Shown one piece after another: positions 1-12,900 of a stretch of 64,000 bases of DNA. The DNA is from Ziziphus jujuba. Its lineage: Eukaryota > Streptophyta > Magnoliopsida > Rosales > Rhamnaceae. Location: the NCBI RefSeq assembly GCF_031755915.1, contig NC_083380.1:14465001-14529000 (forward strand), in the 5' to 3' direction. A program made the position numbers and the translations under genes. The notes below the pieces were generated by a model, which did not search any database, was not told the origin of the DNA, and worked only from the letters and a program-made list of their open reading frames with translations. The first letter of the stretch is position 1. Each line of letters starts with the position of its first letter.

Positions 1-164
1 TCGAGATATTGATTCCTCCACACAACAATTTGCTTCTCGTATCGACGAATTAGAAGAGATGTCAACCGGTAACTGTATCTGGAAACAACGATTAGTGGAT
101 ATTGGTATTGTCACTGCATAGCAAGCAAAGGATTGGGGATTCAGTGGTGTAATGTTAAGAGGTT
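1..164 (+). pseudogene. nad7: nad7 internal exon fragment with premature stop (NADH dehydrogenase subunit 7)
   Basis: Reading from base 2, the peptide includes TQQFASRIDELEEM and AKDWGFSGVMLRG, which I recognise as Nad7, the 49-kDa core subunit of respiratory complex I. The exon ends at about 164, where a group-II-intron-like start (GTGCGA) follows AAGAGGTT. A TAG stop at 119..121 stands where the conserved protein has Gln (TAQQAK), so a CAG-to-TAG change is likely. The next nad7 exon (CWDLRKAAPYD) does not follow within the window, so the copy is both truncated and interrupted. It is a dead mitochondrial copy rather than a working gene. Recognition is from the known protein family and is strong for this short exon. 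Confidence 0.85.
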
Positions 165-800
165 GTGCGATATGAAGACATTGATAGCAATATGGGGGAA
201 GTTCCCATTAGGCAACAACGGTTCTGCCTGACCCTACTTAAGCATGCATATTATGTCGATGAAGACTTGGTGTGAAGCCTTGGAGCTTACATTAGAAGAG
301 TAAAAGGCCCGGGGCTAGGCTGAGCTAAAGGGGGACAGCGTAAATGAGCGAATGTGTGTAAGCCTAGTCAAACATGACTGTTCTAGGAGGGGCGGGACAC
401 CCACCTTCGAATGGTGTTGGTCCTATGGACCGTGAATGGATTCGCCTCTGGCCTTTGGGCATGTTGGAACTACATGAGTTCACCGGGGTGGAGCACGGTC
501 CACCAAAATTGGCATAGGTTAGGTCCTATTGATGGAACATGGTAAGCCTATCTTTCTCCATATGGAAGTGCTGCGGGCACATAGAGATGTGGGTAGAGGA
601 AGCCTCAAAAAGCAAAGGCCAAGCTGTAGGTCACGTGACCTACACTGAGTTGGTGGTGGACTGGACTTTTTCCTTGATCAACGCAGATCCGCTCGCATTC
701 TTGTTATCCAAAAGTCGGTCGAATCGGGCGGGCCCCTGCCCCGAAACATTGAATGAAATAGGTGGCCGGGTTCTCTTTCTACAACACTTTTGATATGATA
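165..800 (+). other. Start of an nad7 group II intron, truncated
   Basis: The sequence begins GTGCGA, the usual 5' end of a group II intron, directly after the nad7 exon fragment. It has the G-rich, structured look of plant mitochondrial introns. No catalytic domain V followed by an nad7 exon is seen downstream, so the intron is cut off. The right limit is a guess. Confidence 0.5.
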
Positions 801-1404
801 GGCCCGGCCACCTTCCCCCTATCCCTTATGTTTAGGAGCGAGATCAGCCCAAGAATAACCATGTTTCACGGACTAGCAATCCCACCCTTGTCCAGTACAT
901 ACTACTTTCTTCCCTTCCATCTCTCCACTTTGCGCGTGTCTCTTGGTCTAACTAATCTAACTCTTCAGGTTTGTTCTTCCACCGATAAGCTCTGGTCCCA
1001 AGCATTGATTGGGGCTGCTAGAAAAAACTTCTCCTCTCCCAAAAAGAAATCCATTCCCGGAAAGAGATAGTATCTTCTAAAGTGATCCTGCTGTAAAGGC
1101 TTTCCTTCAAAGGAATGATAACCCTTAATTAAGTAAATAGACTATTACTGTCTTGCCTTAAAATCAGTTTCCCTTTGGATGGATCCAGTTCCCATTCGGG
1201 AGCCAAAACTTGACTACTAAGGACTACCCGCTTGAGGTGGAAAAAATCCTTAAATCTCAGTTTTAGTTCCGTAAAGAGGTAAATATCTGGATTCACGGCC
1301 CATTGAATACCCTGTTCCCCCAGGTATAAGCACTTAATCTAGTTGTTTTTTCTATTGATTCAGTCCCATAAGCGGATGGCAACAAAGTTATAGTAAAAAA
1401 AGCC

Positions 1405-1513
1405 GCAGGGGGACTATCAACTACTGATATACTACTTGGAAGGGCTTCCAGCTTAGAAAGAGAAGCAATGGCAACTGCCACTTAAACTGCATCTCTAAAG
1501 AACTAAAAAGTAG
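1405..1513 (+). repeat. Direct repeat of about 105 bp, copy 1
   Basis: It matches 3627..3733 with a few substitutions. Both copies run from GGACTATCAA through the shared core AGAGAAGCAATGGCAACTGC to AAAAAGTAGCTTTA. Dispersed repeats of this size are common in plant mitochondrial genomes, where they recombine at low frequency. Confidence 0.8.
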
Positions 1514-2469
1514 CTTTACCAAAAAATGGACGTCATTTTGGGACACATGTGGATAGCCGCCCCGCGTGGCTAAAAGTAAGCCAAAAGAGCTCACACTCTT
1601 TTAGAAAAACTGAGAAACTCGAGTTTTATAAAAGATGCAACTATACGAGGGAAGTCCTCGGGTCGAGTCTTTTCGCATTCATCCCAAACAAAGCGAACCC
1701 CTTCTTGTCTTGGTCAGGAAAATGCAGATAAAACACCAATAGCCGCTTCTATGGCATAAGCTTTAAAGAAGAGAGCTAATTAAATAATAATAAAAATTTC
1801 ATAAGAAAATCCATTTTTGAAAAATCTCAAAGGTATAGGTGAAATTTTGCTCCTAATTTCTACAAGGATCTTTTACGAGTGGAACCCAGCACCTGTAGCA
1901 TGGTTGGCTTCGGGAGTGACTCAGATGAAGAGCTTAACTTCCCAGTAGTCTCTGACTTGGTCTTCAAATCGTAAGTTTCAGCCCCTTCCCAACTTTTGCC
2001 TCGCTCTCAGGTTGGCCCTGAAACTTGACTTAGTAGTATTCCACTTGTGCAGTGGGTGTATGGGCTAGCCCATGGTGCGGTCAGCTATGAGTTCGGCTCA
2101 CCTGCACCGACAGCCGCTTAGCAACTAAGCCCTAATAGACTAAAATAAACCAATAGCTGAAAACCAATATTAAGCCCCTTGCTAATGTCGTCTAACTTCC
2201 TTCTCTCCTCTTTCGACAGTTCTATCTAAGATACCTTTAGATAATCGAAGCAACCATGACTTAGGTGTTGTGTTATAGCTAATAAGGTGGTATGTTATTT
2301 CGTCCCTATACTCATCTTTTTTAGACTCCCAAAAAAAGTGAGGTACTCTACCCTATAGAATTCCGATTTATGTTTTTCATTTACCTTGCAATTTCTAATG
2401 CATTAAGGGGACACAGACCAGCAACTTTTCACTGAATGTGGCTCATGTTTAACCATCTGGTGAGGTATT

Positions 2470-2762
2470 CAGGTTGAGACTCCCTAACTTGAAGCTGCAG
2501 AGAAGATGGGGATTCTTAGAACTACCTGGGAGTAGGATATATAAGTGGGAAAGATGTGATAAGCTGGCTTGGGAAAGAAAGCATTCATATGAATTAAAGA
2601 CTTGCCTTGCCGTCCCTCCTGCATGCCTATTTGACTTCCTAACTTGAACTTTCCTAAAGGACTTTTTAAAGGCTTGAAAGGAGAGGTGGAACTCGGTGGA
2701 AACCAACTTCCACTACTGGGACTGATTCCGTTCCTCTTTTTGTGGAATAACCGGTGCAAGTT
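2470..2762 (+). repeat. Long inverted repeat of about 290 bp, arm 1
   Basis: This is the reverse complement of 7655..7945 with scattered substitutions, so the two arms are about 5 kb apart. Both contain the landmark TTCCACAAAAAGAGGAA (in 7655..7945 as written, here on the opposite strand). Open frames of about 85 codons exist in both arms but match nothing I know, so I do not call a gene. Confidence 0.85.
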
Positions 2763-3626
2763 TTTTCTGTTACAATAAGAGTTTTAGAGTAAATAGAAGC
2801 TTTGGTCCTATCTGCTGCTGGTGATGAAGTCAATTAAGAAAACTCGGTTGTTGGAGAAAGAGCTGCTCTCTTTTCACGAATCCAACTGATAGGGGAAAGA
2901 TCTTGACTATTTAAGGGATCCTAATTCGATTAGCTCTTACACTATATGAATAGTTTTTCTGTAAGACCTATAGGGAAATTAGACTGAACATGGCATTGCA
3001 TATAGGGAAGGTGCATATCCTTTCTAAAGGAATGCCTCAAGGCATAGCAAAAAAGGTAGGACTAGTTCTTCTTCAATTGCGAAAACAGCTGACTACGTAT
3101 TCTCTTTCGGAATCGAATGCCCTCTGTGCCTTCTTGCTAAATGCCCTACTGTTTGAAGAAAAGTAGCTTCGATATTGGTTCAAATCCAATTTGTGAGATG
3201 TCAGAGCGGCTATAATAAATGCAACGCAAGGGTTGCTCTGGCCTATGAGAGAGAAAATCTCGGGGTCTATCCTTTCTGGTAAAGTGACTTGTTCTAGCTT
3301 TAGCACGAGGGAAGTAGAGAGAAAAGTGCCAACAAGGCGCTTATGAGTAGCTCTCGCATGCCCCAAAAAGAGAGGAGGAATTGCATCTATCCCACAGGCT
3401 TAAAGGTAGCTCAAGAAAGACCCATATTTAAAGTAAGCTCACCTGGATCATATGCTCTCAGCTGGATCAACAGCCAAAGCAACTATAACTTCTATTTATT
3501 ATCCAGAGATGAAGACTGGTAAACTCGCTTGAAGGGATGAAATGACTCGAGGTGAAACAAGAAGGGATTGCCATCAAAACAAAAGCTTCTCCAACTTCAA
3601 CTGGCTTCCCGGTAGATGGAATAGGA

Positions 3627-3733
3627 CTATCAATTACTGCTATACTACTTGGAGGGCTTCCAGCTTGGAAAGAGAAGCAATGGCAACTGCCACTTAAACT
3701 GCATCTCTAAATGACTAAAAAGTAGCTTTAGGG
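3627..3733 (+). repeat. Direct repeat of about 105 bp, copy 2
   Basis: This is the second copy of the repeat at 1405..1513, in the same orientation about 2.2 kb downstream. Confidence 0.8.
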
Positions 3734-6432
3734 CTTCATGCCTCACTTGCTATAACAGCCTCAGAGATAGCATTTGCCCTTGGAAATAGAACTCGAATTG
3801 ATTAGAACGCAACTTACAATATCATCCACAGTTAAGGGTACAGGGAATGCCACCACTTCAACTGGATCCCAAAACACTTTAGGAAAGAGATTTAATCCCA
3901 AGGAACCAACTTCAAATAAAAGAGCATTTGATCAAAAATCTTTCTTTTGCCCACTTAATTAACAATTAACACATAGTAAATAGAGAGCACTTCTTCCCTT
4001 GGTTCCGAGCTTCCATTGGGATTCATTCACAGAGATAGATCACGCTGCAAACAAGAGAAACCTCTTTCTAGTCCTACTCCTATTCCCGGGGTAACTTGAA
4101 TCTTTCTATCCTTAAATGTCAGTCAAGATGTGCACCTCTTCCGCAGTAAGGAACGTTTCCTTAATAGCCTAATCCCGCCGCTATCGTCTTTAGTCTCTAA
4201 ACCCTCATAAGGACACACTCTCCGAAGGGATTTCCAGGTGCGAGACGATCCCTTCTCGCCAAGGAAAGAAGTCCAATAGCAGCTTTGAGTAATTATTCCT
4301 TTTGTTCCTACATCTGAGAGTGGTCACGAGCTTATTGGAATGAGAGCTTTTTCAAGCATTCCCATAGTAAGAAGGTCAACCGAAGCCAATCAAGATGAAA
4401 GCTTATATATAACCCGGGAAGGGAGATAGATAAAAAGTAACAAAGAATTGGCGGCCGTGGAACTGGCTTGCTTCTTCGACGAGAATCCAAGTAAAGTGAT
4501 CTTTCTCTGTTTACGACTGTGGTCTTGGTGGTAGGTCGCTAAGAAGCTATTGTTGAAGCAGTGGTGCAGGGATCGGTTAAAACATTTTGCCAAACCTCCA
4601 ATCTACGAATCTGTGGCTTAATGATGGGGCGTAGGGGAAGACAGGATAGGAGATTCTTAGAAGAAAAGCCTTAGGCCTCGCCACTTAGTGGTTCCCTGAA
4701 CAAGTAAAGAAAAAGGCTACGTATAGCTGACGTACAAGTCAGGATGGTAGTATAGCTGGTAATCTAATTCACCCTTCTATCAACCAAACCGCTAGCTTTG
4801 ATTTCCGGATGTCCTAGCTGGAAAGAAAGGAAGGTTGAAGTGGAACTGGCCCTGTAATTGTAATCCTGTAATGGCCTTCCTCAGCAACGTGTTTCAAAAG
4901 AAGCATTTTTCTTTAGCTGTCACTGAAGGAGCTTTCTTCTCCCTTTGTTACTGACTTTGGTACAAATTCGGACACCTGTTAGGTAAGTAGCTACTCCAGC
5001 TGATCTAACTCCAGATGATCCAGCTTCTTTTAAGGATAGGTTAGCCTCTTCTCCTTCAGGGGATGCGGTAAGACTACGTTCTCATCGGAGTTCCACTTCT
5101 TCCTTAATCCATTCTAAGAAAAGCCAAGTACAGCTACTCTACTTTAGAGTCAATCTAGCTTTTGCTTTTCCCTCGAGGTCTCATGAGGCTTTTATCTTTT
5201 TTTTTTAAGCTTTTCTTTTTACGATTACCTTTCCAGTATTAAAGATCTCCGCCTCCCTATTCCTTTATCAAAGTCTAGTACTTATGGCGCAAGTCAGTCT
5301 CTTCAAGTGACACGTCATCATTGATTATAGCAGAAGACTACCATAAATGAAAATGAAGCCACGTAGCAGCAAGCATTCCATTCTAAGAAAGTAGGCTGTT
5401 ACCTTAGTCCTTATATGGGCCTATCCCTTAGTCTGGTATGCCAGTAATCTTGTTTTCGATCTAGCACCTGTCTTGATGTATTCATTCTCTCCTCGTTCTA
5501 TCTGGCCAGTGGTCCAATTAGTTCTTGTCGTATATCCATGGGCTGGGTTAGTTTAGGTGCTAGTTAGACATAAACTAAGACAAGGGGAAGTCCATAAGAA
5601 GGACTGAATCCAAAGCATTGACCCGTCGAGGTGATTCACTCTGAAAGACCAGTTCTTCCCTCTATGAGAACAGAAGAATTGTCAACAAAAGAAGAAGTAG
5701 ATAAAAGAGCAAGATTCGTTCAAAGAAAAAGTTATCCTCCATCCGATTTGAAGAGGCCTTAGTCGGGCACTTTCCAGAGGCATTAGAGGAGGAGTTAGTA
5801 GGTAGTAGTGGTAAAAAGATTCTTTACTCGTGAGTGGAACGCCCGACATCTCACTCTAATGTCCTAGGATGTACCGGAGAGGGTGAACCAAGCCAAGCCC
5901 CTTTACGTTTGTTATCCCCTCCATCAATAGATCAGTAGAGATCAGCGAATGGGGACTTTCTTAAATAAGGAGCTAATAGAAAGACTTGGCTAGAACTACT
6001 TATCCCAGTTCTAACTAATCTAAGGGGCATTCCCCTAGTACCATTGGCTATCTATATTATTTGTCTTTCTTGCAGTACTCATGAGAATGACATTATCACG
6101 AACAAAGAGGGGAGAAAGTTAAGGGATTGTTCACATCCCCAGGCCTTAGCCAAAACATAATCTAATTGGCCAAGGGGGTACCACAAACCAAAGACAAACC
6201 AAGGTTCGTCGAGAAGCGAAGGAAGAGGTCTGGCTATTACCAGAAATGAGTTTTGCCCTTCAACTGGAAGGAGATGTTGTAAACTCATCTAAATGAAGGA
6301 ATCGGAAAAGAAGAACACAAGCAAATAGGAATTAAGAGTTAATGTCTACGCTCTTGACGATAGGTATGATGGGAAAGGAGGAAATGTTATTCGTGGGCCT
6401 CGCAATGGAGTTTCCCTGGTAAACAAACAACA

Positions 6433-6633
6433 ACAAGCACCAGTTTGACTTGGGGAGGTGGTGATTTAGTAACACTGGGTGGCAAAGTTGCTTTGTTACC
6501 TATTCCATTAGGAACTGCAGATTTTTTGGTCCATCACATTCACGCATTTACGATTCATGTGACGGTATTGATACTTTTGAATGGTGTTTTATTTGCTCGT
6601 AGCTCGCATTTGATACCAGATAAAGCAAATCTC
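6433..6633 (+). pseudogene. psaA: psaA fragment of plastid origin (photosystem I P700 apoprotein A1)
   Basis: About 67 codons read [20 protein letters not shown], then [20 protein letters not shown] and PDKANL, matching an internal segment of PsaA. PsaA is a chloroplast thylakoid protein that binds the P700 chlorophylls. The intact gene has about 750 codons, so this is a small internal piece with no start or end. The match stops after PDKANL. A few residues differ from the usual protein (for example VTLGG for VAVGG). Plastid pieces of this kind are common in plant mitochondrial DNA, so it was probably carried here inside the mitochondrial DNA. The other possibility is a separate plastid-to-nucleus insertion. 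Confidence 0.93.
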
Positions 6634-6680
6634 CTTCCTCAGTGATCTTATTTGGATTGGACAAGGACTTCTATAAAGAT

Positions 6681-6957
6681 CTTTCCACTCATTCATCATA
6701 CTCAAAGTTGAAGTCACGGCATGGGGGCTCGGAAAAATAACAAGAATCAGTGTCGTGGTGGTGCGCTAGTGGACACGGGGAGGGCGCAGGCAAAGCGTGT
6801 CGTTCGTAATGAAAAGAAAGATACCACTACTTCGCCTCTTTGTTGGACCGTCGGTGTGAACACAGTGGTTTCTGACCAAGACCAGGAAACAATTCGAATT
6901 TGGATCTTGACATGTCGATGGTTTTTAACCGTAGGCATCTTGCCAGGAAGTTGGTGG
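6681..6957 (+). pseudogene. ccmFN: ccmFN internal fragment (cytochrome c maturation, haem lyase subunit)
   Basis: From 6721 the frame reads [20 protein letters not shown] and later [15 protein letters not shown] and GILPGSWW, which match plant mitochondrial CcmFN. CcmFN is an inner-membrane protein that helps attach haem to c-type cytochromes. Just upstream, 6685..6718 gives [10 protein letters not shown] in another frame, which is also CcmFN. About 2 bp are therefore missing near 6718 and the frame is broken. The match ends at the second W of the tryptophan-rich signature, so the functional WWD motif is lost and unrelated sequence follows. It begins only about 50 bp after the psaA scrap. Confidence 0.9.
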
Positions 6958-9900
6958 AGCTCTCCCTTTCCCAGGTGCATAGAAGAAAGGAGAAAGGTTC
7001 GAGCTTCTAGTCCATTTCTATAGAAGGGAGAACGGGGAGAGTAGCTTAGTCCAGTATGTGGTGGGTTTAATGGTCATAAAAAAATGGAAACAAGGCAATA
7101 CATTGAAATTTCATGAATTTATGATTGATTGCGAGAAAGAGAACAGATAAACGAACTGAAAGAAATAGCTAAGTTCCCAAAGGTGAACAGCCCTCTGTCC
7201 TTTATAGTCGTAAAGGGCTCCTCAGAAAAGTAAGGAAGGAGGCATTCGAAAGGCCGACCACTATATCATAGGCCTTCTAATAGGAAGGTCGACGACTACA
7301 CGGACTCTATACCAAGTCATGAATGATAGCGGAGCCAAGCTACCGCCTATAGACAAAGGACGAAAGCCTATGATATAGTAAGAAAGAAAGTACTTTAAGG
7401 TTACGAAGTCACCTAGCTGTCTACAAAGGGAAAGGCGTTGGTACGGAGTCACGTTAGCTGTGGATATAGACTAGGTAGGCTATAAAGGAGTCAGTCTTAA
7501 ACTATGGACTGAGACTACACTAAGGAACAAGGGAGCTTGACTGGTGATTCTTCACTTCTTATCCCCTCTTTATTTTTAGTAGCACTGGCCAGTCTTTCGC
7601 GACACTTCATGTTAGCTTCTATTTACTCAAAAACTCTTACTGTAACAGAAAAGACTTGCACCGGTTATTCCACAAAAAGAGGAATGGAATCAGTCCCAGT
7701 GGTGGAAGTTGGTTTCCACTGAGTTCCACCTCTCCTTTCAAGCCTTTAAAAAGTCCTTTAGGCAAGTGCAAGCTAGGAAGTCAAATAGGCATGTAGGAGG
7801 GACGGCAAGGCAAGTCTTTAATTCAAATGAGTGCTTTCTTTCCCAAGCCAGCCTATCACATCTTTCCCACTTATATATCCTACTCCCTGGCAGTTCTAAG
7901 AATCCCTATCTTCTTTGCAGTTTGAAGTTCAGGAGTCTTAACCTAAATTACAAGGACGAAATGTACCAACCCACTTGTCCTGATCGGAATGATTGAAGAA
8001 AGAAAGAGAATGGTGGCCCTTTTCGCCTAAGGGGCATCGTTTGAGAACAATGTCGGGGACAGGGTGAGAACCTTCCGTTGGTTACGCCCTTTAAGTGTTG
8101 GTTCTTCCTTAGATATGGTCAGATAGAGATCCATATCTTTCTATCGATAGATAGATAGTATTAAATATGCATTTATAGAATAGAGCAAAAAAGGGCTTTT
8201 GAGTGAGCTTGGGAGATTCGATCGAGGTCAAGGATTAGTCTATGCAAATGGTGTAGTTGCTCATTTTTCTCCACCCATTTTATCATAATGATCTTTTGAT
8301 GGATAAGGGGGATCTTCTAGAGAATATAGACCTACTGGAAAAGAGATATTCGTTAGAGAATGGAGATTAAACAAAAGTCTTTTGGTAGGCGTTCTCTTTC
8401 TGCTATCTTTCCCAAAAAGCCTACGGGTAACTAAGGTCTATTCGTCAAGTAAAGTCACTAGCAATGACTTGTCATGATCCATTGGTTCATATAGAACCTT
8501 ACTTTTTTTATTCTATTAGTAAAGCGCTAGCGCGTAACCTATGGGCTTTGAAGGGGAAGGGAAGAAAACACAAAGAAGGTCCTTTTAAGAACATGGCTCA
8601 TTCAGTCAATTCTCTCTCAATTGCCTATCCTTTATAAATGAAGGGGAGTACCTTAGCAGTAGCTTCCAACACTTAAGATTGAGCTCCTCAAGTGCCAAAT
8701 ATGAATGTTTTATTAATTTCATACAGGACTGCTTATCTAAAGTTCACTTCTAACTTACCAAATAAGTTTACTGAAGGAACTGACCGCTCTCTCTCTCAAA
8801 TACAAATGCCAAGAAAGAGATTCGAATAGACATCTGATAGATAAGAGGTGTCGAAGACCTCCTTTTCCCCAAGCACCAGCTGGGTAAATCCTTTGATAGT
8901 CCAGGTGGATGGCAAGTCCGTCGCTATCTATTCGATTTTCCCTTTAAAGAACACACACACATTTCGAAATTCTTCACTAATCTAATTCATATTTAGATCC
9001 AGTGGGGAATAATAAGTGAGCTCATCTCAGATCCCGGTGGACACCTCAGAAGCGGAACTATTGAAGACCAGGGGGGCCCCTATAGAACAACTTCCCTCAA
9101 ATGGAGAAGATTTTGAAAAGGAAATCTCAATCCAATCGCTGGGTGAATAATGAGTGGGACCGATTGGATCAAACTGTGATCCATACTGAAAAATAGAAAG
9201 CTTAAGCTTCATTTTGATATGAATTATTTTATTACTCTTTACGCACACCACTTGCCTATTCCAACTAAGCAGCCCGATGTGCTTCTTAATGAGAAGCAAA
9301 ACCAGAACGCCTAAAAGCATTCTAGAAGAGAGGAGGTAGGGGTTGTCCCTACAAATTGAATGGGGGAAACTTTTTCATTCAGCACGATGTATAGCCTAGC
9401 CGACTACTAAGTGAAAACTTTCCACTTCATTTAATAAGGGAAGGGGGGAGGTAAGCTTTGCTTAGAGAGCTTTATAAGGCCGACCACCCATTTGATCGAG
9501 TGCTATTTCTATAAAAAAGATTGAGTCGGAAAAACTGGAATTGGCTTCAATCGAGATTTCCTCCGCTTCTTAGGCACATGAGGAACCGGCCTAACATCTT
9601 TTCAATTGAAATCCCAATCAAAGACAAGTTCTACCAAGGCTAGGATCTGAAAGAGAAGATTCAATTTCTAGAATTCTAAGTGACATGATTCCTTCAGAAG
9701 CTAAAGTTGAATGATCGAAGTCTCCTTCAGGTTCAATCGAAGCAAAGTCATCAATTCAACCACTCGTATGGTCCCCCCAAGACTGACCTCTTTTCCAAAT
9801 GAACCAAACCTCGATACCATATTCATCAAAGACAACTCTGCAATCCACTTTGGATCGATTGCTACTTTCAGAGAATTAAAAAAAGGGTGTAGCTTCGATG

Positions 9901-12900
9901 ACAAGTACATAGGGATTACATGACTTTGATAGGTGCTGATAATAAGGAACCACTTTCTATTAGATTAAGAAAGAGCTTCCAAGAATTCATTACTCGTTGC
10001 AGCTACAACCATAGCCTATTCGTTAACTAGATCTCCTACCTCCGCTTTTAGGGAAGGTTGTATTGAAGACACCACACTTAAGAAAAGAGCATATGAATTC
10101 CTTTGAGGAGAAGCCTATTTTGTTTTTAGACTACCCATTAATTAAGCCTCACCCCTGCTTTAGGAAAAAATGGAAGAGAAGAGGCTATGGGAACTGGTGA
10201 AGAAAGCTCTAAGCCGGTATATAGCTTAGCCTTAAGGCCCATGTGGAGTAGTTGTATGATCGTACGGTGTCCCAGTAGAAGCTTTGTTACTTACCTTTTA
10301 AGTAAGGGGAGGAAAGAGAACATAAGTTCTTTTGCTGCAACTGGGTCTGCATATTCAAGATTTTCTTAACCAAGAGCTAGCTTATGGATCAGATATCGAT
10401 ATCGAAAGGTTAGGCCCATCATTTCTTCTTGACTTCGATGATTTGCCTGCAGGAAGGAGGATCATCGAAGGTTGGATAAAGAGATAGAAAGCTGACTAGA
10501 GTAGGGGGTAGAGGGGCTGTGTATATCTATTCCAATCGGGGTGATAGCTCAACTCGGCAAATGAAAGAGAGATCAAATCGCACGGGAGAGAGGGTCTCTC
10601 CAGCATATGGACTTTTTTCATTACCATAGGACAAGGAAGGATCAACTGCAAGCTTTAATCAAAGAGATGCCTTAATAAAGAATAAGATAAACAAAGCCAG
10701 GGCCGGTATTGTGTAAAGCTCATGGAATACCACCACAACCCCACCCTGGTGAGTATGGGCAACTGGTATGCTAGAATTTTGAAAGTGCTTTGAGTGTTGA
10801 CCACTACCGCAAGGCCCTAAGTATTGCATTTTTCAAAGTTCAAATAATGGTACTGAAAATCCATTTACATGATTTTTATTTGACTACATGATAACCGAAC
10901 CAAGACTCGACGTTATACTGAATCAGTCACTTTACAACGACATTTATTCAGAAGCTGCTTACGACTTTTTAGAAGAGAAGGTACAACCTGTTAATCCTAT
11001 GAGAAAAGGCTTTCAACGAAATCTTTTGGAAGGCCTTGGTGCTATCAAGTATCGTATTCTAATAAATAGAAAGAAAGCTATTCTGTAAAGCAGGCTTTCT
11101 CTCATCAAAAAGCTGGTGTGTTATCATATTATAAACGAAGGCACCATTATATGTTTAACACATGAAAGTTGCCTACTCATATTCAAAAGGCACGACTTCT
11201 AAAGTCAAGTTGAGCACCCGGACTGGAGGCTGCCCGCCCGGATGACAAGATCTAATGTTAAAGGGTGGCCCCTTATTTAGGATAAGCCCAGTGTAGTTGG
11301 ATGGAAGGAAAGCGCATATTGGAAATGAATCTGGCATTTATGGAACCCACGTGCGAACCTTCAGAGCTAGAAGTGAAACGATAACATCAGGAGCTTTGAG
11401 TTTTCTATGGTCAACATACGATGCAACTCATTCCAGTCAAGCTCAGATGAAAATAGATACTCGGAAAAAGTCAAAGTAAAGTTATTAAAGACAAAGTGTA
11501 GGAAACAGTCTTCAGTCGGTGTCTGGCGAATATTTTCCCTACCTTTCCCTAGGTCAGGCAGTACTACTTTTAGTCATATGGCATCTCATAGATGCCTTCC
11601 CGCCTTCCTACCCTGAAGGTACTGTGAGAACATCCGCCTTTTTGTTGCCCTTCTCCATCTCTGTCTCTATGCTCGATTAGCCGTCTCATTAACCTCCTTT
11701 CCTTCTTCTTTCTCCTTTCCCGGTGGTCGATCAAGTTCTGTTTTCACTTCCTTTACCGGGGGGATAGCTTTCTTTTCACTTCCTCTCTAGGTGGGAGAGG
11801 GCTTCTAAGAGATCCTTTGTGAGACAGGTCAGGCTGATGTTACGTTGAAGGGTGATGGCTAACAGAAGGGTGTGCTCACTGGTGGCTAGCAAAATAAATA
11901 TTCTCTAAGAGCGTATCTTTCTCGATGTGGTTTTCAACAATCAGGCTTATGCGCTAGCTTATGGCTTACCTTAAGAATAATAAATAGATTAGTCCCTCCA
12001 CCATGCACTTAATATGTTATCTGTTCCTATGTGAATGTGAGACAGATCAGGGGTAAGCATCGATCTCAGGCTAATGTTCTAGTTCCAGGGTGTGCTCTTA
12101 GAGGGCATCTTATTTGAGCAATCGATATAGGAGCTCTAGCTTTCATTGCAGTTAGCTTGCGAGGAGACAGCTTTAGGCTAGCTTACGTGATAGTTCTAGG
12201 GTTGTCAACGAGAAGTAGCTCTACTAGAGGAATGAATGTTGAAAGCTCGACCACCTGGATAGGACCATAATAAGGGTACCCTAGCATACGAGTAAGACTT
12301 GAAAACAAGACGAAAGTCCGAGTAAGATTAAACTAGCTCGACCAGGTTCCCAGGAAGCTTAGTGAACGACTAACGAGTTCTCAAGCAGGAAGTTCAAACT
12401 AAACAGGCTATGAACGACCTCTGATTAATCCTTGAGAGAGCACAACACTCCCATAAGCTAGCCTGAAGCGGTCTCTATACCCTTCACTTAGCGTAAGTAA
12501 AGCTCGTTTCGCCCACCCTTCCGCTACCGCATCAGCCGTCTCATTCCGCCCACCCTTCTTTCATGAGTTTAGGAGTGAATAAGCTAAGCTAGATATTTCT
12601 CTCCCACAGGGATAGGATGTTCAAAGTGAACTTGCTATCCCACCTAGAGAGGAATTCACTTGATTGAAGGGTCTCCCACCAGTAAAGGAATTTTCAATTC
12701 ACTTGAAAGCTCTACCACAGGGCAGGGATAGGAAGGTTAATAAGGCGCTTTTAAGCCCTGAAGCTACCTCTTATGCCTTGTTGTTCCTCTTACCCATCCA
12801 CATAACATCTTCCTTCAGCTAGCCCTCCTAATTTAATAAGAAGATGCCTGATCGTTTACCCTCTCCTATTCTAGTCGAGCTACTTCACGTACCCTACCTC

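Larger units (their letters stand above)
801..6432. other. Mitochondrial-like spacer, no recognised gene
   Basis: There are only short open frames here and none that I recognise. The base composition, with many CTTTC and GAAAG runs, resembles plant mitochondrial intergenic DNA. It holds the two copies of a direct repeat (1405..1513 and 3627..3733) and one arm of an inverted repeat (2470..2762), listed separately. Nothing else could be supported. Confidence 0.6.

Noticed and set aside
9711..11088. Open frames at 9711..9923 and 10888..11088 as mitochondrial genes
   Set aside because: Sixty to seventy codons each, no recognisable motif, and no neighbouring gene context.
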